DNA of 64,000 nucleotides from Methylophaga sp. (GCA_002706095.1 PAJP01000021.1:372001-436000), one strand, 5' to 3'; counted from the stretch's first letter, positions 53,705 to 64,000 are shown. A program made the numbers and translations. The notes: a model not told the origin generated them from the sequence alone.

Positions 53705-55726
53705 ATGCTCAATGATCTTAATCCGCAGCAGCAGGAAGCTGCGCGTCATATAGATGGACCCCTCTTAGTTTTAGCTGGTGCCGGTAGTGGTAAGACGCGG
53801 GTTATAACCCGAAAGATTGCCTATCTGATTGAGCAATGTGGTATTCCAGCCAAAAATATTGCTGCAGTCACTTTCACCAATAAAGCGGCGCGTGAGATGA
53901 AAACCCGTGTGTCTGAATTGATGGCCAGTCGTCAAAATTCGGCGGCAGCACGTGGTTTGATGGTCTCAACTTTCCACACACTTGGTTTGAATATTCTACG
54001 CCGTGAATATAAATCACTCGGATATCGCAGTGGTTTTTCTATTTTTGATGCTCAAGACAGTCTGGCGGTATTACGTGATCTGATGGGACGTGATTTTGCT
54101 GCAGATAGTGAGCATGCTGAACAGGTGCAGTGGCAAATATCAGAGTGGAAGAATCAGCTGATTCTGCCTGACAAGGCCATGCAAATTGCTGAAGCAGGTA
54201 CGCAAATGGCTGCAGCGAAAGTGTATCCACTCTATACCGCTGCGTTACAAGCCTATAACGCCGTTGATTTTGATGATTTGATACTCAAACCGGTGGTGTT
54301 GTTTCGTGAAAACCCTGAAGTATTAAAAAAGTGGCAAGCGCGTATTCATTATTTGTTAGTGGATGAGTATCAGGATACCAATGGCTGCCAGTATGAGCTG
54401 GTCAAGCAGCTGGTCGGCATTCGTGAAGCACTGACAGTGGTAGGTGATGATGATCAGTCTGTCTATTCATGGCGTGGTGCCCGACCGGAAAATCTGGCAC
54501 AACTACAGACCGACTATCCTCGTCTGAAACTGATTAAACTCGAACAAAATTACCGTTCCATGAGCCGCATTCTACGAGTGGCTAATACTCTGATACGCAA
54601 TAATCCTCACGTATTTGAAAAGCAATTATGGAGTGCACTGGGAGAGGGTGATCCGATACGGGTGATCGGCTGTCGAGATGATGATCATGAATCAGAAAAA
54701 GTGGTGTCTGAGCTGCTTTATCACAAGCTGAAACATCAGGCCAGTTTCAAAGATTATGCGATCCTCTATCGCAGTAATCATCAGTCCAGACCGATTGAAC
54801 GCGTATTACGTGAACATAATGTGCCTTACTTCTTAACTGGCGGCACATCGTTTTTCTCACGGATCGAAGTGAAAGACATCATGGCCTATCTGAGATTGCT
54901 AGCGAATCAGGATGATGACAATGCCTTCCTTCGGGTTATTAATACGCCGCGCCGTGGGATAGGTTCAAGCACTCTACAAGCTCTCGGTAATTATGCTACT
55001 GAGCGTAAAACCAGTTTGTTTGGTGCCTGCTTTGAGATGGGCCTGGCTGAAAAATTGCCTGAAAAAGCGATTCTGAATCTGACCCATTTTGCTAACTGGT
55101 TGGTTGATATTGCAGATAGAGCTAAACGTGGTGACTTAATGAGTGCGATCCGCGATATGGTCGAAGAAATCGAATATCGTGGTTGGCTGGAAGAGACCAG
55201 TGGTGATCCGAATAAAGCAGAGCGGCGCATGGACAACGTGCTCGAGCTGTTGAGCTGGATTGAACGTATCATCGAAAATGATACCGAAGAGAAAAGTATT
55301 GGCGATATTGCAGCCAGACTGACATTGATGGACATTCTGGATCGTCAGGAAGACGAAAACCAAGCTGATGCCGTGCATTTGATGACCTTACATGCTGCAA
55401 AAGGTCTGGAGTTTCCACATGTATTCATGATTGGCATGGAAGAAGAAATCCTGCCTCACCGTACCAGTATCGAAGAAGGCACCATCGAAGAAGAACGTCG
55501 CCTGACCTATGTCGGTATAACCCGAGCCCAACGCAGTCTGGTCATGACGATGGCTAATACGCGTAAGCGTTATGGGGAGAAGATGGAGTGTGAGGAAAGC
55601 CGTTTTCTTCGTGAGTTACCATCAGATGATCTGATTTGGATGTCTGAAAAAACACAGGCTGATCCGGAAGAACGCAAAGAGCGTGGTAAGGCGCATCTCT
55701 CTAATATTCGGCAAATGCTGAAATAA
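53705..55726 (+). CDS. rep: ATP-dependent DNA helicase Rep
   Basis: 673-residue UvrD/Rep superfamily 1A helicase moving 3' to 5', clearing replication roadblocks. Q-motif LNPQQQEA, Walker A AGAGSGKT with Lys30, VDEYQDTN (motif II), GDDDQSVYSWRGA (III), TLHAAKGLEFPHVF (V) and EERRLTYVGITRA (VI). Length and the SWRGARPEN context fit Rep over UvrD. Confidence 0.93.
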   Translation: MLNDLNPQQQEAARHIDGPLLVLAGAGSGKTRVITRKIAYLIEQCGIPAKNIAAVTFTNKAAREMKTRVSELMASRQNSAAARGLMVSTFHTLGLNILRREYKSLGYRSGFSIFDAQDSLAVLRDLMGRDFAADSEHAEQVQWQISEWKNQLILPDKAMQIAEAGTQMAAAKVYPLYTAALQAYNAVDFDDLILKPVVLFRENPEVLKKWQARIHYLLVDEYQDTNGCQYELVKQLVGIREALTVVGDDDQSVYSWRGARPENLAQLQTDYPRLKLIKLEQNYRSMSRILRVANTLIRNNPHVFEKQLWSALGEGDPIRVIGCRDDDHESEKVVSELLYHKLKHQASFKDYAILYRSNHQSRPIERVLREHNVPYFLTGGTSFFSRIEVKDIMAYLRLLANQDDDNAFLRVINTPRRGIGSSTLQALGNYATERKTSLFGACFEMGLAEKLPEKAILNLTHFANWLVDIADRAKRGDLMSAIRDMVEEIEYRGWLEETSGDPNKAERRMDNVLELLSWIERIIENDTEEKSIGDIAARLTLMDILDRQEDENQADAVHLMTLHAAKGLEFPHVFMIGMEEEILPHRTSIEEGTIEEERRLTYVGITRAQRSLVMTMANTRKRYGEKMECEESRFLRELPSDDLIWMSEKTQADPEERKERGKAHLSNIRQMLK

Positions 55727-55763
55727 AAAAAAGCCCGGTGACTGAAGTGACCGGGCTTTTTTA
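55726..55763. terminator. Bidirectional Rho-independent terminator
   Basis: AAAAGCCCGGT (from 55729) pairs with ACCGGGCTTTTTT (to 55762), between convergent rep and cytochrome b561. Confidence 0.92.
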
Positions 55764-55765
55764 TG

Positions 55766-56290
55766 CTAAACCATGCGACGAAGCGTGTCGTCTTTACGTA
55801 TAAAGTGATGGTAGAGTGCAGCGCCAATATGGCCGACCACCAAAATAGCCAGTACGATAGCTAATACTGAGTGTAACTCGCCGATGTCATGAGCCCATTG
55901 CACCTTATCAGCTGGTTTTTCAATGAGCACCTGACCAAATACTTTGACTGGATACCCATGTCCATGGATATACAGTGCACCCAGTGGTGGCATAGCAATC
56001 AGGCAAAAATACATGATGCTATGTACCGTTTTTACCAGTTTGCTGTTGGCGCCTTCAATAATCGGACGTTGATTTTTTTGTTTCATACTCCACAACAAAC
56101 GTACTATGGCGAGAATCATAATGATTGCGCCTATCGACACATGATAGGGACCAAATGTATCCCCCAGCCAGTGTTTACCATCGTTAATACGATCAGCAAA
56201 TTTAAAAAATTGTTGGAAAACAAGTACGGCTACTAACCAGTGGAAAAAACGCGTCACACTGCCATATCGGTCTATCGAATCATTTATCAT
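55766..56290 (-). CDS. Cytochrome b561 (CybB family)
   Basis: 174-residue four-helix inner-membrane dihaem b cytochrome. His residues in FFHWLVA, YHVSIGA, VHSIMYF and LHSVLAIV/GHIGAALYHH supply haem ligands. ATG 56290 follows AGGAG by 6 nt; an ATG at 56314 would add eight residues without support. Probably a quinol-superoxide/quinone electron carrier; the partner is unknown. Confidence 0.9.
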   Translation of the reverse strand: MINDSIDRYGSVTRFFHWLVAVLVFQQFFKFADRINDGKHWLGDTFGPYHVSIGAIIMILAIVRLLWSMKQKNQRPIIEGANSKLVKTVHSIMYFCLIAMPPLGALYIHGHGYPVKVFGQVLIEKPADKVQWAHDIGELHSVLAIVLAILVVGHIGAALYHHFIRKDDTLRRMV

Positions 56291-56362
56291 TTCTCTCTCC
56301 TTTGTGAAAACCATCGCTGAGACAGAATTATCAATACAGTTGTTCCGGTTATTCGGTTTTTA

Positions 56363-56809
56363 TTAAAATGATGATTGAATAATTTTGTCGAGTTGATTGG
56401 CAAACTGCATTCTGTCACGGTGATTAAAGGCATTCTGCCCACCTGTATCCACACCGCTCGAACGCATGGTATCCATAAAATTACGCATGGTTAAACGTGC
56501 AGCAATATTGCTTTTATCCATTAGTTCACCACGTGGGCTGAGGCAGATGCCGCCACGATCAATCACATCGTTGGCAAGTGGAATGTCAGCAGTGATAACT
56601 AAATCTTTCATTTGAACACGGCGGGCTATCTCATCATCTGCCATGTCAAAACCTGAGGCGACTTGAATAAACTGAATTTGATTATCTGCCGGCACCTTAA
56701 TCGCGTGGTTTGCAATAAAGGTCAGCGGCAGGGAGGTGCGTCTTGAAGCCCGAATCAGGATTTCTTTAATAACAGCCGGACAAGCGTCGGCATCGACCCA
56801 GATATGCAT
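56363..56809 (-). CDS. yaiI: UPF0178 family protein YaiI/YqxD
   Basis: 148 residues, with IWVDADACPAVIKEIL at the start, DLVITADIPLA and CLSPRGELMD. DUF188 has a PIN/NYN-like fold with conserved Asp residues, suggesting nuclease-like chemistry, but the function is not established. Its start overlaps the mrpG stop, so it is the last gene of the antiporter transcript. Confidence 0.9.
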   Translation of the reverse strand: MHIWVDADACPAVIKEILIRASRRTSLPLTFIANHAIKVPADNQIQFIQVASGFDMADDEIARRVQMKDLVITADIPLANDVIDRGGICLSPRGELMDKSNIAARLTMRNFMDTMRSSGVDTGGQNAFNHRDRMQFANQLDKIIQSSF

Positions 56810-57135
56810 TATTCTTCCTGGTCAGATTTATTCAACGTACGTTTTTCTTGTCTGACTTTAATATGAAGTGCAGCCTTTGCCATCAAATGAGCACTGACTG
56901 GAGCGGTGATAAATAAAAATAAAGTCACCAGTATTTCATGCAAGCTGATACCGTCAGTTTTGGTACTGAAATGAATGGCAGATGCCACCAGAACAGCACC
57001 GACACCTAAAGTACTGGCTTTGGTGGGACCATGTAAACGCATATAAAAGTCAGGCAGTTTGAATAAGCCTAGGGAACCGACCAGCGTAAAGAAACCACCC
57101 AGAATAATCAGAATAGATAATAAAATTTCTAACAT
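56809..57135 (-). CDS. mnhG: Mrp Na+/H+ antiporter subunit G
   Basis: 108 residues, three helices; FFTLVGSLGLFKLPDFYMRLHGPTKASTLG region is the family signature. Small membrane subunit of the multi-subunit Mrp complex. Three bp separate it from mnhF. Confidence 0.93.
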   Translation of the reverse strand: MLEILLSILIILGGFFTLVGSLGLFKLPDFYMRLHGPTKASTLGVGAVLVASAIHFSTKTDGISLHEILVTLFLFITAPVSAHLMAKAALHIKVRQEKRTLNKSDQEE

Positions 57136-57138
57136 GAT

Positions 57139-57408
57139 TTATTCCATTATGTCGCCGCGCAGCAGGTATTTGCTTAGCGCGAGTGTACCCATAAACCCCA
57201 TCAACGCAATCAATAGAGCAGCTTCGTAATAAAGATTGCTTCGCAGGAAAATACCCAGCAGGATAAGTAGGGCAATTGAATTAATATACAGTGTATCGAG
57301 GGCCAGAATTCTATCCGGCACACTAGGACCGATAAGTAGTCGATAAAGGCTCAATAGCAGGGCCGTACACACCATAACGCAGGCTGTAATGATGGCGATA
57401 TTCAGCAT
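57139..57408 (-). CDS. mnhF: Mrp Na+/H+ antiporter subunit F
   Basis: 89 residues, three helices, with RLLIGPSVPDRILALDTL, the conserved MnhF/PhaF block carrying the Asp. The ATG overlaps the mnhE stop. Confidence 0.93.
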   Translation of the reverse strand: MLNIAIITACVMVCTALLLSLYRLLIGPSVPDRILALDTLYINSIALLILLGIFLRSNLYYEAALLIALMGFMGTLALSKYLLRGDIME

Positions 57409-57896
57409 TAGTTGAAAATCTCCTTTAACGGTTTTTCAAACAGCTGTTTGATTTCATCAATGGTTGTTTGGGCATCATCGATATGCAGGGCATGAATCAA
57501 CAGCTTTTTCTGGTCTTTAGACAAGTCACAGGTGACAGTCCCGGGAGTCAGTGAAATGGTATTGGCAAGAATACTGATCGCCAATGGTGAGGTTAAATCC
57601 AATGGTATCTCAACAAAACCGGGTCGCAGTTTATCTGAGGACATGAGAATAAGACGCGCCACATGAATATTGGCAATCACTATCTGCCAGAGCACAGAGC
57701 TGAAAAACTTAATCAGCAACCATGGCCGACGTACCATGACGCGCTCCTCCCAGAATCCAGCACTGAACCAAGGAATAAATATTGCGAGTAAGCCACCTAA
57801 AATCATATGGCCAGCCGATAAGGTGTTATTCAATAAAAGCCAGATAGCCCATAAGGCCAGGGTGAGAAATGGATGAGGAAAGCATTTTCGCCACAT
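57408..57896 (-). CDS. mnhE: Mrp Na+/H+ antiporter subunit E
   Basis: 162 residues; two or three N-terminal helices (LALWAIWLLLNNTLSAGHMI), then NTISLTPGTVTCDLS, the conserved cytoplasmic core of MnhE. It starts one base after mnhD ends. Confidence 0.93.
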   Translation of the reverse strand: MWRKCFPHPFLTLALWAIWLLLNNTLSAGHMILGGLLAIFIPWFSAGFWEERVMVRRPWLLIKFFSSVLWQIVIANIHVARLILMSSDKLRPGFVEIPLDLTSPLAISILANTISLTPGTVTCDLSKDQKKLLIHALHIDDAQTTIDEIKQLFEKPLKEIFN

Positions 57897-57897
57897 A

Positions 57898-59427
57898 TTA
57901 TTCTCCTCCCTGATAGGCAGGCTGGCCCATTACTGCATCAATATAAGCTTGATGATCATTCAGTTGTGAAGCCACGCTCTGGGTAAAATCAGATATAGGA
58001 CCGGCTGCAATGACTAATATCGGACTGGCTAGCACTAAAACTAAAGCCAGAGCCAATGCACGTATATTCAGCTTCTCACTGTCATCATCGAGAGAGGTAT
58101 CCGTTTGATAGAAAATGATTGAGCCTGACCGTGCCATCGCCATAATCATTAATAAGCTGCCTATTAAAATGATGGCATAGATCCAGGTACTTAATGTGCT
58201 GCTCAGCGCGGCTTCCAAAATCATTACTTTACCGATAAACCCTGACAGTGGTGGCATGCCTACAATAGCAATAGCGGTAATGAAAAACACAGAGCCTAAA
58301 AGAATGGCATGTTTCATTGGGGCGCCAGGACGTAACCTATCAGAGTATGAGCCTCTGGCTCGAGCAATGATGTCGGCTACCAGAAATAATCCGGCACCAA
58401 TCAGCGTGGAATGAATTAGATAATACAAGGTAGCCGCTAACGCTTCGGTTGTATTAATCCCGATACCAATCAAAAGCGTGGCGACGGAAGCCAGTATCAG
58501 AAAAGCGGTTTGTTCTTTTAAGGCACGGGATGCAAATACACCAAGGACGGCCATTGCTAACGTGACCAAGCCAAGACTTAATACTACCCCAGCATGTAAG
58601 CCAGCTAGCGCGCTTGCCTGTTCTGAGAATAACGTGCCATGAACACGAATAATCGCGTAGAGACCCACTTTGGTCATGATCGCAAATAAAGCAGCCACGG
58701 CAGCAGAGGTATTGGCATAGGCACCAGGTAGCCACAAATAGAGCGGGAAAATAGCCGCTTTGATACCAAACACCACTAAAAGAAGCAGTCCAGCTGCTGC
58801 CACAATACCTTGATCAGCACTGTCCAGCTGAGCAATGTGCGTAGACATATCAGCGATATTTAATGTGCCCAAAATGCCATAGAGTGTGCCCACAGCGAAT
58901 AAAAACAAGCTGGAGCCGACCAGATTAATGACGACATAATGCAGCCCGCCTTTAGTGCGAAGGCGGCCGCCGCCATGGAGTAATAATCCATATGATGCGA
59001 GTAACAGCACTTCGAAGAAGACAAACAGGTTAAACAAGTCACCAGTCAGGAAGGCACCATTCAGACCAAAAAGCTGGATTTGATAGAGCACATGAAAATG
59101 TTGACCTTTTTTATCGGTACCCTGAGAAATGGCATAAGCCAATGCAATAACTGCCAGTATGGATGTCAGCAGTATCATCAAGGAAGATAACTTATCCAAC
59201 ACCATCACGATGCCAAATGGCGCTGTCCAGTTACCAAGTAAGTAAACAGAATAATCACCACTATTGGCGATAGTGACGGTGTAGATACTCAGCAGCAGCA
59301 GAGCCATAGTGAATATCAGGCTAACTACACGCTGCAGCGGGATACCTTTGGGCCGAGAAAATAATGTCAGTATGCCACCCAATAAAGGTAACAAAATGAG
59401 CAGAATAGGCAGCTGTGACAGTGTCAT
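57898..59427 (-). CDS. mnhD: Mrp Na+/H+ antiporter subunit D (NuoM/N-like)
   Basis: 509 residues, 14 helices, homologous to complex I antiporter-like subunits. Contains FFEVLLLASYGLLL (proton-path Glu) and GIKAAIFPLYLWLPGAYANTS (Lys on the broken helix). Overlaps mnhC by 4 bp. Confidence 0.94.
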   Translation of the reverse strand: MTLSQLPILLILLPLLGGILTLFSRPKGIPLQRVVSLIFTMALLLLSIYTVTIANSGDYSVYLLGNWTAPFGIVMVLDKLSSLMILLTSILAVIALAYAISQGTDKKGQHFHVLYQIQLFGLNGAFLTGDLFNLFVFFEVLLLASYGLLLHGGGRLRTKGGLHYVVINLVGSSLFLFAVGTLYGILGTLNIADMSTHIAQLDSADQGIVAAAGLLLLVVFGIKAAIFPLYLWLPGAYANTSAAVAALFAIMTKVGLYAIIRVHGTLFSEQASALAGLHAGVVLSLGLVTLAMAVLGVFASRALKEQTAFLILASVATLLIGIGINTTEALAATLYYLIHSTLIGAGLFLVADIIARARGSYSDRLRPGAPMKHAILLGSVFFITAIAIVGMPPLSGFIGKVMILEAALSSTLSTWIYAIILIGSLLMIMAMARSGSIIFYQTDTSLDDDSEKLNIRALALALVLVLASPILVIAAGPISDFTQSVASQLNDHQAYIDAVMGQPAYQGGE

Positions 59428-59795
59428 TTGGCATCTCCTCCTGCTACTTTATTCTCCTGTTCTTCAGCCACATAACTCATACCATCGACATGATCGTTAC
59501 CCAGTTCACTACGCGCTTTTAAAGCCAGAACAATTAAAAATGCCGTCATGCCAAATGCGATGACGATGGCAGTTAATACCAGCGCCTGAGGAAGAGGATC
59601 GGTATATTTTGTTGTTTCCGCAGAGATAATGGCAGCCTCGCCAATTTGTAAGCGTCCCATGACGAATAAAAATACATTCACTGCATAGGAAATCAGCGTT
59701 AACCCCAGTACCAGAGGAAAGGTACGAGCCCGAAGCACAAGGTAGACACCACTTGATGTCATGACACCTATCGCGATGGCAACTAACCACTCCAT
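59424..59795 (-). CDS. mnhC: Mrp Na+/H+ antiporter subunit C (NuoK-like)
   Basis: 123 residues, three helices, with TYLVLRARTFPLVLG-like start and DPLPQALVLTAIVI. Homologous to NuoK. AGGAG precedes the ATG, which follows directly on the fused mnhAB stop. Confidence 0.93.
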   Translation of the reverse strand: MEWLVAIAIGVMTSSGVYLVLRARTFPLVLGLTLISYAVNVFLFVMGRLQIGEAAIISAETTKYTDPLPQALVLTAIVIAFGMTAFLIVLALKARSELGNDHVDGMSYVAEEQENKVAGGDAK

Positions 59796-62615
59796 CTATT
59801 TTTTCTCCTGTTGAGCTAAACCATGAGATGCGTGACTGAGCTTACCCAGTTCGACCAGAATAAGTACGGTTGCACCAACGACCACCAGAAATACACCTAA
59901 ATCAAATATCATGGCACTGGCAATTTCAAATTTGCCAACAATCGGCCATGTCAGATAGGTGAATGTCGTCGTTAGGAACGGATAAGACAGGAACATGGCT
60001 GCTAACCCGGTGACAAAAGCTGCTGTTAAACCAACCGCTATGACTTTATGCATATCCACTTTGATTCTGGCGTTTGTCCAGGCAATACCGTTTGCAAGAT
60101 ACTGTGAAATGAGTGCTACTGCAGCAATCAATCCTGCGATAAAGCCACCACCAGGTAAGTTGTGACCTCGCAAGAAGATAAAGACGGCAACCATTAACAT
60201 TAATGGGAATAGCAGTCTTGTCAGTGTTTGCATAATCGGCGGGTGAGGGTCATGACTCCACTCACGTCCCTCTATGTCACGTTGCGGTGCAGGTAATTTC
60301 AGATCTCTGAGTAGCGCAAAAATACCCAGACCAGCTAAGGCTAGTACAACAATTTCGCCCAATGTATCAAAGCCACGGAAGTCCACGAGAATAACATTCA
60401 CCACGTTAGTACCACCGCCACCAGGCTTGCTGTTCTCAAGGAAGAATCCAGAAATACTCGCGTAATCCCGGCTCATTACAGCCATGGCTAATAACATCAC
60501 CGTGACACCTGCAGAAATGGATAAAACCAGATCACGAAACAGTCGTCTATGACTTCTTTCCTGAGGACTGTGCTGTGGTAAGAAGAACAGAGCCAATAAC
60601 AGCAGCACAATCGTGACGACTTCAACGGATAATTGAGTCAAAGCCAAATCAGGTGCTGAGAATTTCACAAAGCCCAGTGAAACAATCAAACCAATCACAC
60701 CGATAATAATCAGTGAAACAAGTCTTTGATGATGCAATAACGCCGTTAATATACTGGCAATCACAAGAATACCCACTTGCACCATGGTGAGCAGGTTCGC
60801 ATCCAGTAAAGTACGGTCACCAAACAGTGGGCTATCAAACTGTAAAAATCCATACAACGTTGCCGCGACGCCAGATAGCAATACCCAACTGATGGCATTT
60901 TGCAAAGAGCCACGATCAAATAATCGACTGAATCTGCCACTCAGCACTAACAAGCCGTGTGTGATTCTGTTAAACAGTGTTTTCGCATCCAGACGAGGTA
61001 AATTTGTATCGTGCCAGCGAAATAATTTTTCCCGATAGAAATAGACAATAACGCCGAATAACAGAGCAATAAAACTCATTAATAAAGGGATATTGAAACC
61101 ATGCCAGATAGCGAGACTATAATCAGGTGGTACAGATTGTATGCTCGCCGCGACAGCCACACTTAGAATCGGGGCGACAATCAGCATAGGCACCATACCT
61201 ACGCCAAGACACAGCAATACCAGAATATCGACAGGTATCTTCATAAACCGTGGTGGTTCATGTGGTGTTTTGCTTAAGCCCTGAGGTTCACCATTAAAAA
61301 ATACATCGTGGATAAACCGTAGCGAGTAAGCAACAGAAAAAACGGCGCCGAATGTCACAATGACGGGAATCGCCCAGCTAAGAGTATGGTGATCCGTTGC
61401 GGTTAAAGCTTGTTGGAAAAACATTTCCTTACTAAGGAAGCCATTCAGAAGGGGAACACCTGCCATGGCAGAGGCCGCAATCATGGCGAGTAATGCGGTG
61501 TGAGGCATGTATTTTAAGAGGCCATTTACTTTGCGCATATCGCGGGTGCCACATTCATGATCGATAATTCCAGCCACCATGAATAACGATGCTTTGAAGG
61601 TCGCATGATTAATGATGTGGAAGATGGCCGCCACAGCGGCTAATTTGGTGCTAAAACCAAACAACAGCGTGATTAATCCCAGATGACTTATGGTGGAATA
61701 GGCTAACAAGCCTTTTAAATCATGCTTAAAGAGTGCGGTATAGGCGCCCAGCACCATAGTTATCATACCAGCTCCGCCCACTAACCAACCCCAGGCCTCA
61801 GTGCCTGAAAGAACCGGAAATAGTCGAGCAAGAATAAAAATACCGGCTTTCACCATTGTGGCTGAATGTAAGTAGGCCGATACAGGGGTCGGTGCTGCCA
61901 TGGCGTGAGGCAGCCAGAAGTGAAAAGGGAATTGAGCCGATTTGGTAAATACGCCCAATAAAATTAATACTAATGCCGTCAGATAGTGTTCATTTTGGCG
62001 AATAAGATCGCCTGATGCCAACACGTCGGTGAGATTAAAGCTGCCAACCATATTGCCAATCATTAATACGCCAGCCAACATAGCTAAACCACCGGCACCA
62101 GTGATGGTCAGTGCCATTCTTGCACCATCGCGGGCATCTTGGCTGTACTGCCAGTAGCTGATCAATAAAAATGACGTTAAGGATGTTAATTCCCAGAATA
62201 TAACAAGCTGGATTAAATTTTCTGAAAGCACAATGCCTAACATTGAGCCCATAAACATCAATAAATACGCAAAAAAACGGCCCATTGAGTCCTGAGCCGA
62301 TAAATAATAGCGTGCATACAGAATGACAAGTAGTCCAATCAGTAAGATCAGAAAACTAAAGAGTAGCGACAGGCCATCAAGTCGAAACGCGAAATCTAAA
62401 CCCAGTGCAGGTAGCCATGACCAGCTCTGAACCAGTGTTTCATTATCGAAAGGAATATGAACAGCTGGCATCAAGATCAATAGTGCTAAAAGGGTGACAA
62501 TGCCCGCCACCCAGGCTGAGGCAACACGATTAAATCTTGCAGCCCATGCGGCAATAGGTGCGCCCAGAAAAGGGATTAGAGCAACTAAAGGTAAGTTGAA
62601 CGCCAATAAATTCAT
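59796..62615 (-). CDS. mnhA: Fused Mrp Na+/H+ antiporter subunit A/B
   Basis: 939 residues. The NuoL-like MrpA part carries [16 protein letters not shown] (Glu) and [19 protein letters not shown] (Lys). The C-terminal part (from about 800) is MrpB, with [14 protein letters not shown], and no separate mnhB gene follows. This AB fusion defines the group 2 (six-gene) Mrp/Pha operons. First gene of the operon, transcribed leftwards. The complex exchanges Na+ (or K+) for H+ and helps with salt and alkali tolerance. Confidence 0.94.
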   Translation of the reverse strand: MNLLAFNLPLVALIPFLGAPIAAWAARFNRVASAWVAGIVTLLALLILMPAVHIPFDNETLVQSWSWLPALGLDFAFRLDGLSLLFSFLILLIGLLVILYARYYLSAQDSMGRFFAYLLMFMGSMLGIVLSENLIQLVIFWELTSLTSFLLISYWQYSQDARDGARMALTITGAGGLAMLAGVLMIGNMVGSFNLTDVLASGDLIRQNEHYLTALVLILLGVFTKSAQFPFHFWLPHAMAAPTPVSAYLHSATMVKAGIFILARLFPVLSGTEAWGWLVGGAGMITMVLGAYTALFKHDLKGLLAYSTISHLGLITLLFGFSTKLAAVAAIFHIINHATFKASLFMVAGIIDHECGTRDMRKVNGLLKYMPHTALLAMIAASAMAGVPLLNGFLSKEMFFQQALTATDHHTLSWAIPVIVTFGAVFSVAYSLRFIHDVFFNGEPQGLSKTPHEPPRFMKIPVDILVLLCLGVGMVPMLIVAPILSVAVAASIQSVPPDYSLAIWHGFNIPLLMSFIALLFGVIVYFYREKLFRWHDTNLPRLDAKTLFNRITHGLLVLSGRFSRLFDRGSLQNAISWVLLSGVAATLYGFLQFDSPLFGDRTLLDANLLTMVQVGILVIASILTALLHHQRLVSLIIIGVIGLIVSLGFVKFSAPDLALTQLSVEVVTIVLLLLALFFLPQHSPQERSHRRLFRDLVLSISAGVTVMLLAMAVMSRDYASISGFFLENSKPGGGGTNVVNVILVDFRGFDTLGEIVVLALAGLGIFALLRDLKLPAPQRDIEGREWSHDPHPPIMQTLTRLLFPLMLMVAVFIFLRGHNLPGGGFIAGLIAAVALISQYLANGIAWTNARIKVDMHKVIAVGLTAAFVTGLAAMFLSYPFLTTTFTYLTWPIVGKFEIASAMIFDLGVFLVVVGATVLILVELGKLSHASHGLAQQEKK

Positions 62616-62663
62616 TGATTTTCCTGTTATCTAACGGGTGCTCATATTCTATATTTATACATG

Positions 62664-62701
62664 AAAAAGCACTGTAGAGCAGCGCTCTACAGTGCTTTTT
62701 T
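62664..62701. terminator. Rho-independent terminator of the cytochrome c gene
   Basis: A 17-bp perfect stem (62664-62680 with 62684-62700) around a 3-base loop, with A/T runs on both sides. It lies between the minus-strand cytochrome c and the Mrp operon. Confidence 0.92.
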
Positions 62702-62720
62702 GTTCATTTCAGACTTTACG

Positions 62721-63197
62721 CTATTGTGATTGAGCAACCATGTAGTCTACCGCTTCCATTATTGCTTCATCACTCAGATCAGAACGACCACCTTTAGCAG
62801 GCATCATATTAAATCCTTCAATAGCATGTTTATGCAGGGTGTCGATACCTTTTTCAATACGTGGAGCCCAGTCTGCAGCATTACCAATTTTTGGTGAATT
62901 CATCAGTCCAGCACCATGGCAGGCAGCACAGACTTGCGTCACGATTTGTTCACCGGCGCCACCAGTATTGGTATCTTCTTCTGCAGGTGCTGCTTGTACA
63001 GCAGGTGGCTCACCAATATTGACTTCTGCAACGGGTTTAATACGTTCAGCGACGGCTTCTTCATCCATGCTGGCCGGAGCAGTTGCATTCTTGCCTAATT
63101 CAAGTGCGTTATCCAGCACAACTAATACCAAACCGAAAAGTATTAATACGGTGACAATACTACCAATTAGAAATTGACCAGAATTATTATTATTCAC
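62721..63197 (-). CDS. Membrane-anchored cytochrome c (c5-like)
   Basis: 158 residues. N-terminal uncleaved helix (about 9-29), an acidic Ala/Pro/Glu-rich linker, then one haem domain with CAACH and an axial Met in FNMMPAKGG. The start is GTG 63197 with GAGG upstream. Periplasm-facing electron carrier, probably to a terminal oxidase or other respiratory partner; no partner is adjacent. Confidence 0.9.
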   Translation of the reverse strand: MNNNNSGQFLIGSIVTVLILFGLVLVVLDNALELGKNATAPASMDEEAVAERIKPVAEVNIGEPPAVQAAPAEEDTNTGGAGEQIVTQVCAACHGAGLMNSPKIGNAADWAPRIEKGIDTLHKHAIEGFNMMPAKGGRSDLSDEAIMEAVDYMVAQSQ

Positions 63198-63278
63198 TGA
63201 AAACCTCTGCTTATTTTAATAATGGCGATGATTATACGGTTAACGAACTTTCTGTGCCACGAAAAGCAACAGAAAGGA

Positions 63279-64000
63279 TTAGTTCTCTATTGCTGATAAA
63301 CATATTTTCCCTATAGTACGACCGGATAGTAAACGTTGGTGGGCTTGTTCAATATTGCTGGCAGAAATCGGCCCCAATGTCTGTTTGTGAGTACATTTAA
63401 GCGTTTTAATATCCAGCATTTCTGAGATGCTATTCAGTATATGATGTTGCTCGATCATATCGGCTGTTTTGTACATAGGTCTGGCAAACATAAACTCCCA
63501 GACTATGCCTGCACTTTTATTTTTGAGCTTGTCTATATTGTGAGTTTGCTGGCTTGTGACAACAAAACAAATCATGCCTTGAGGGGCTAGCAAATCGGTG
63601 AGTTCATCGTAGTATGGGTCAGTATCTGCTAAGCATAAAATATAATCGGGAGCAGCAATATTTAATGCTGAGTAATGATCCGTTAATTGTTGATGGTTGA
63701 TGACGTGATCTGCACCCATTGCATAGCACCAATCGATAGACTCTTTACGAGATGCTGTTGCCACGACATTGAGCTTTGCAACCTGTTTAGCCAGTTGTAT
63801 AGCAATTGAGCCTACACCGCCGGCACCGCCAACAATCAGGATGGTTTTACCTTTATCCATATCGGGCTGAATGCGCATTCTTGAGAATAGGGCTTCCCAC
63901 GCAGTAATACTGGTAAGCGGCATGGCAGCAGCTTGTTCAGCAGTGAAATTTTGTGGGGCCTTGCCGACAATGCGTTCATCAACTAATTGATGTGAGGCAT
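63279..64000 (-). CDS. Quinone-oxidoreductase-like MDR protein (5' end outside window)
   Basis: The C-terminal part of a zinc-type alcohol-dehydrogenase-like/quinone reductase protein. The open frame continues to the right edge (ASHQLVDERIVGKAPQNF), so ATG 63923 is internal. AAAMPLTSITAWEAL precedes the NADPH motif VGGAGGVGSIAIQLAK. About 240 residues are visible of an expected 335 or so. Substrate unknown. Confidence 0.88.
   Translation of the reverse strand, partial: ASHQLVDERIVGKAPQNFTAEQAAAMPLTSITAWEALFSRMRIQPDMDKGKTILIVGGAGGVGSIAIQLAKQVAKLNVVATASRKESIDWCYAMGADHVINHQQLTDHYSALNIAAPDYILCLADTDPYYDELTDLLAPQGMICFVVTSQQTHNIDKLKNKSAGIVWEFMFARPMYKTADMIEQHHILNSISEMLDIKTLKCTHKQTLGPISASNIEQAHQRLLSGRTIGKICLSAIEN

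Overview
The window reads as chromosome from a gammaproteobacterium, probably marine or salt-adapted. The evidence is an Mrp-type Na+/H+ antiporter, a divergent tesA/ybbAP pair as in enterobacteria, ubiK, zapG, comM, rep and two-partner secretion genes, with moderate GC by eye. A Methylophaga/Piscirickettsiaceae-like host would fit, but nothing here proves the genus.

Layout. 1-3626: the downstream part of a urease operon (ureB, ureC, ureG, ureD). 3753-6856: a P2-type cation ATPase and a small unknown gene. 6894-10677: tesA divergent from the ABC pair ybbA-ybbP. 10678-13150: an accessory patch holding a probable integron gene cassette with an attC-like site, a second cassette-like gene, a DUF2846 lipoprotein, two REP-like repeats and a 45-bp relic of a second ybbP 3' end. 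13216-17796: acuI, membrane and secreted proteins of unknown role, a methyltransferase and a flavin-binding-fold protein. 18486-21608: an arsenate-resistance operon (arsR, dual-specificity phosphatase, GAPDH, arsJ). 21808-26972: an Old Yellow Enzyme reductase, an aldehyde dehydrogenase and an EmrAB efflux pair. 27232-30414: a very large sensory HD-GYP protein.

30436-37100 is the most interesting stretch. It is an AT-rich island with two overlapping reverse-transcriptase genes that look like the two-RT antiphage system DRT type 3. Just downstream on the same strand is a 119-nt element closed by a perfect 13-bp terminal stem, with a UUCG hairpin followed by a CA-repeat tract. I interpret it as the system's non-coding RNA. 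Beside it are a frameshifted topoisomerase IB, a truncated RAYT transposase, dispersed repeats and an orphan cytochrome P450.

37254-45834: a two-partner secretion locus (tpsB, tpsA of about 1,900 residues with a serine-hydrolase-like tip) followed by two related lipoproteins that are candidate immunity or accessory proteins. 45987-55726: BLUF photoreceptor, catalase, zapG, a HerA-like ATPase, ubiK, ppnP, a DUF481 outer-membrane protein, comM and rep. 55766-64000, all on the minus strand: cytochrome b561, yaiI, the six-gene Mrp antiporter operon with a fused MrpAB subunit, a membrane-anchored cytochrome c, and a quinone-oxidoreductase-type gene cut by the window edge.

No rRNA, tRNA or CRISPR array was seen. 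Start codons were adjusted where a ribosome binding site clearly favours an internal start.
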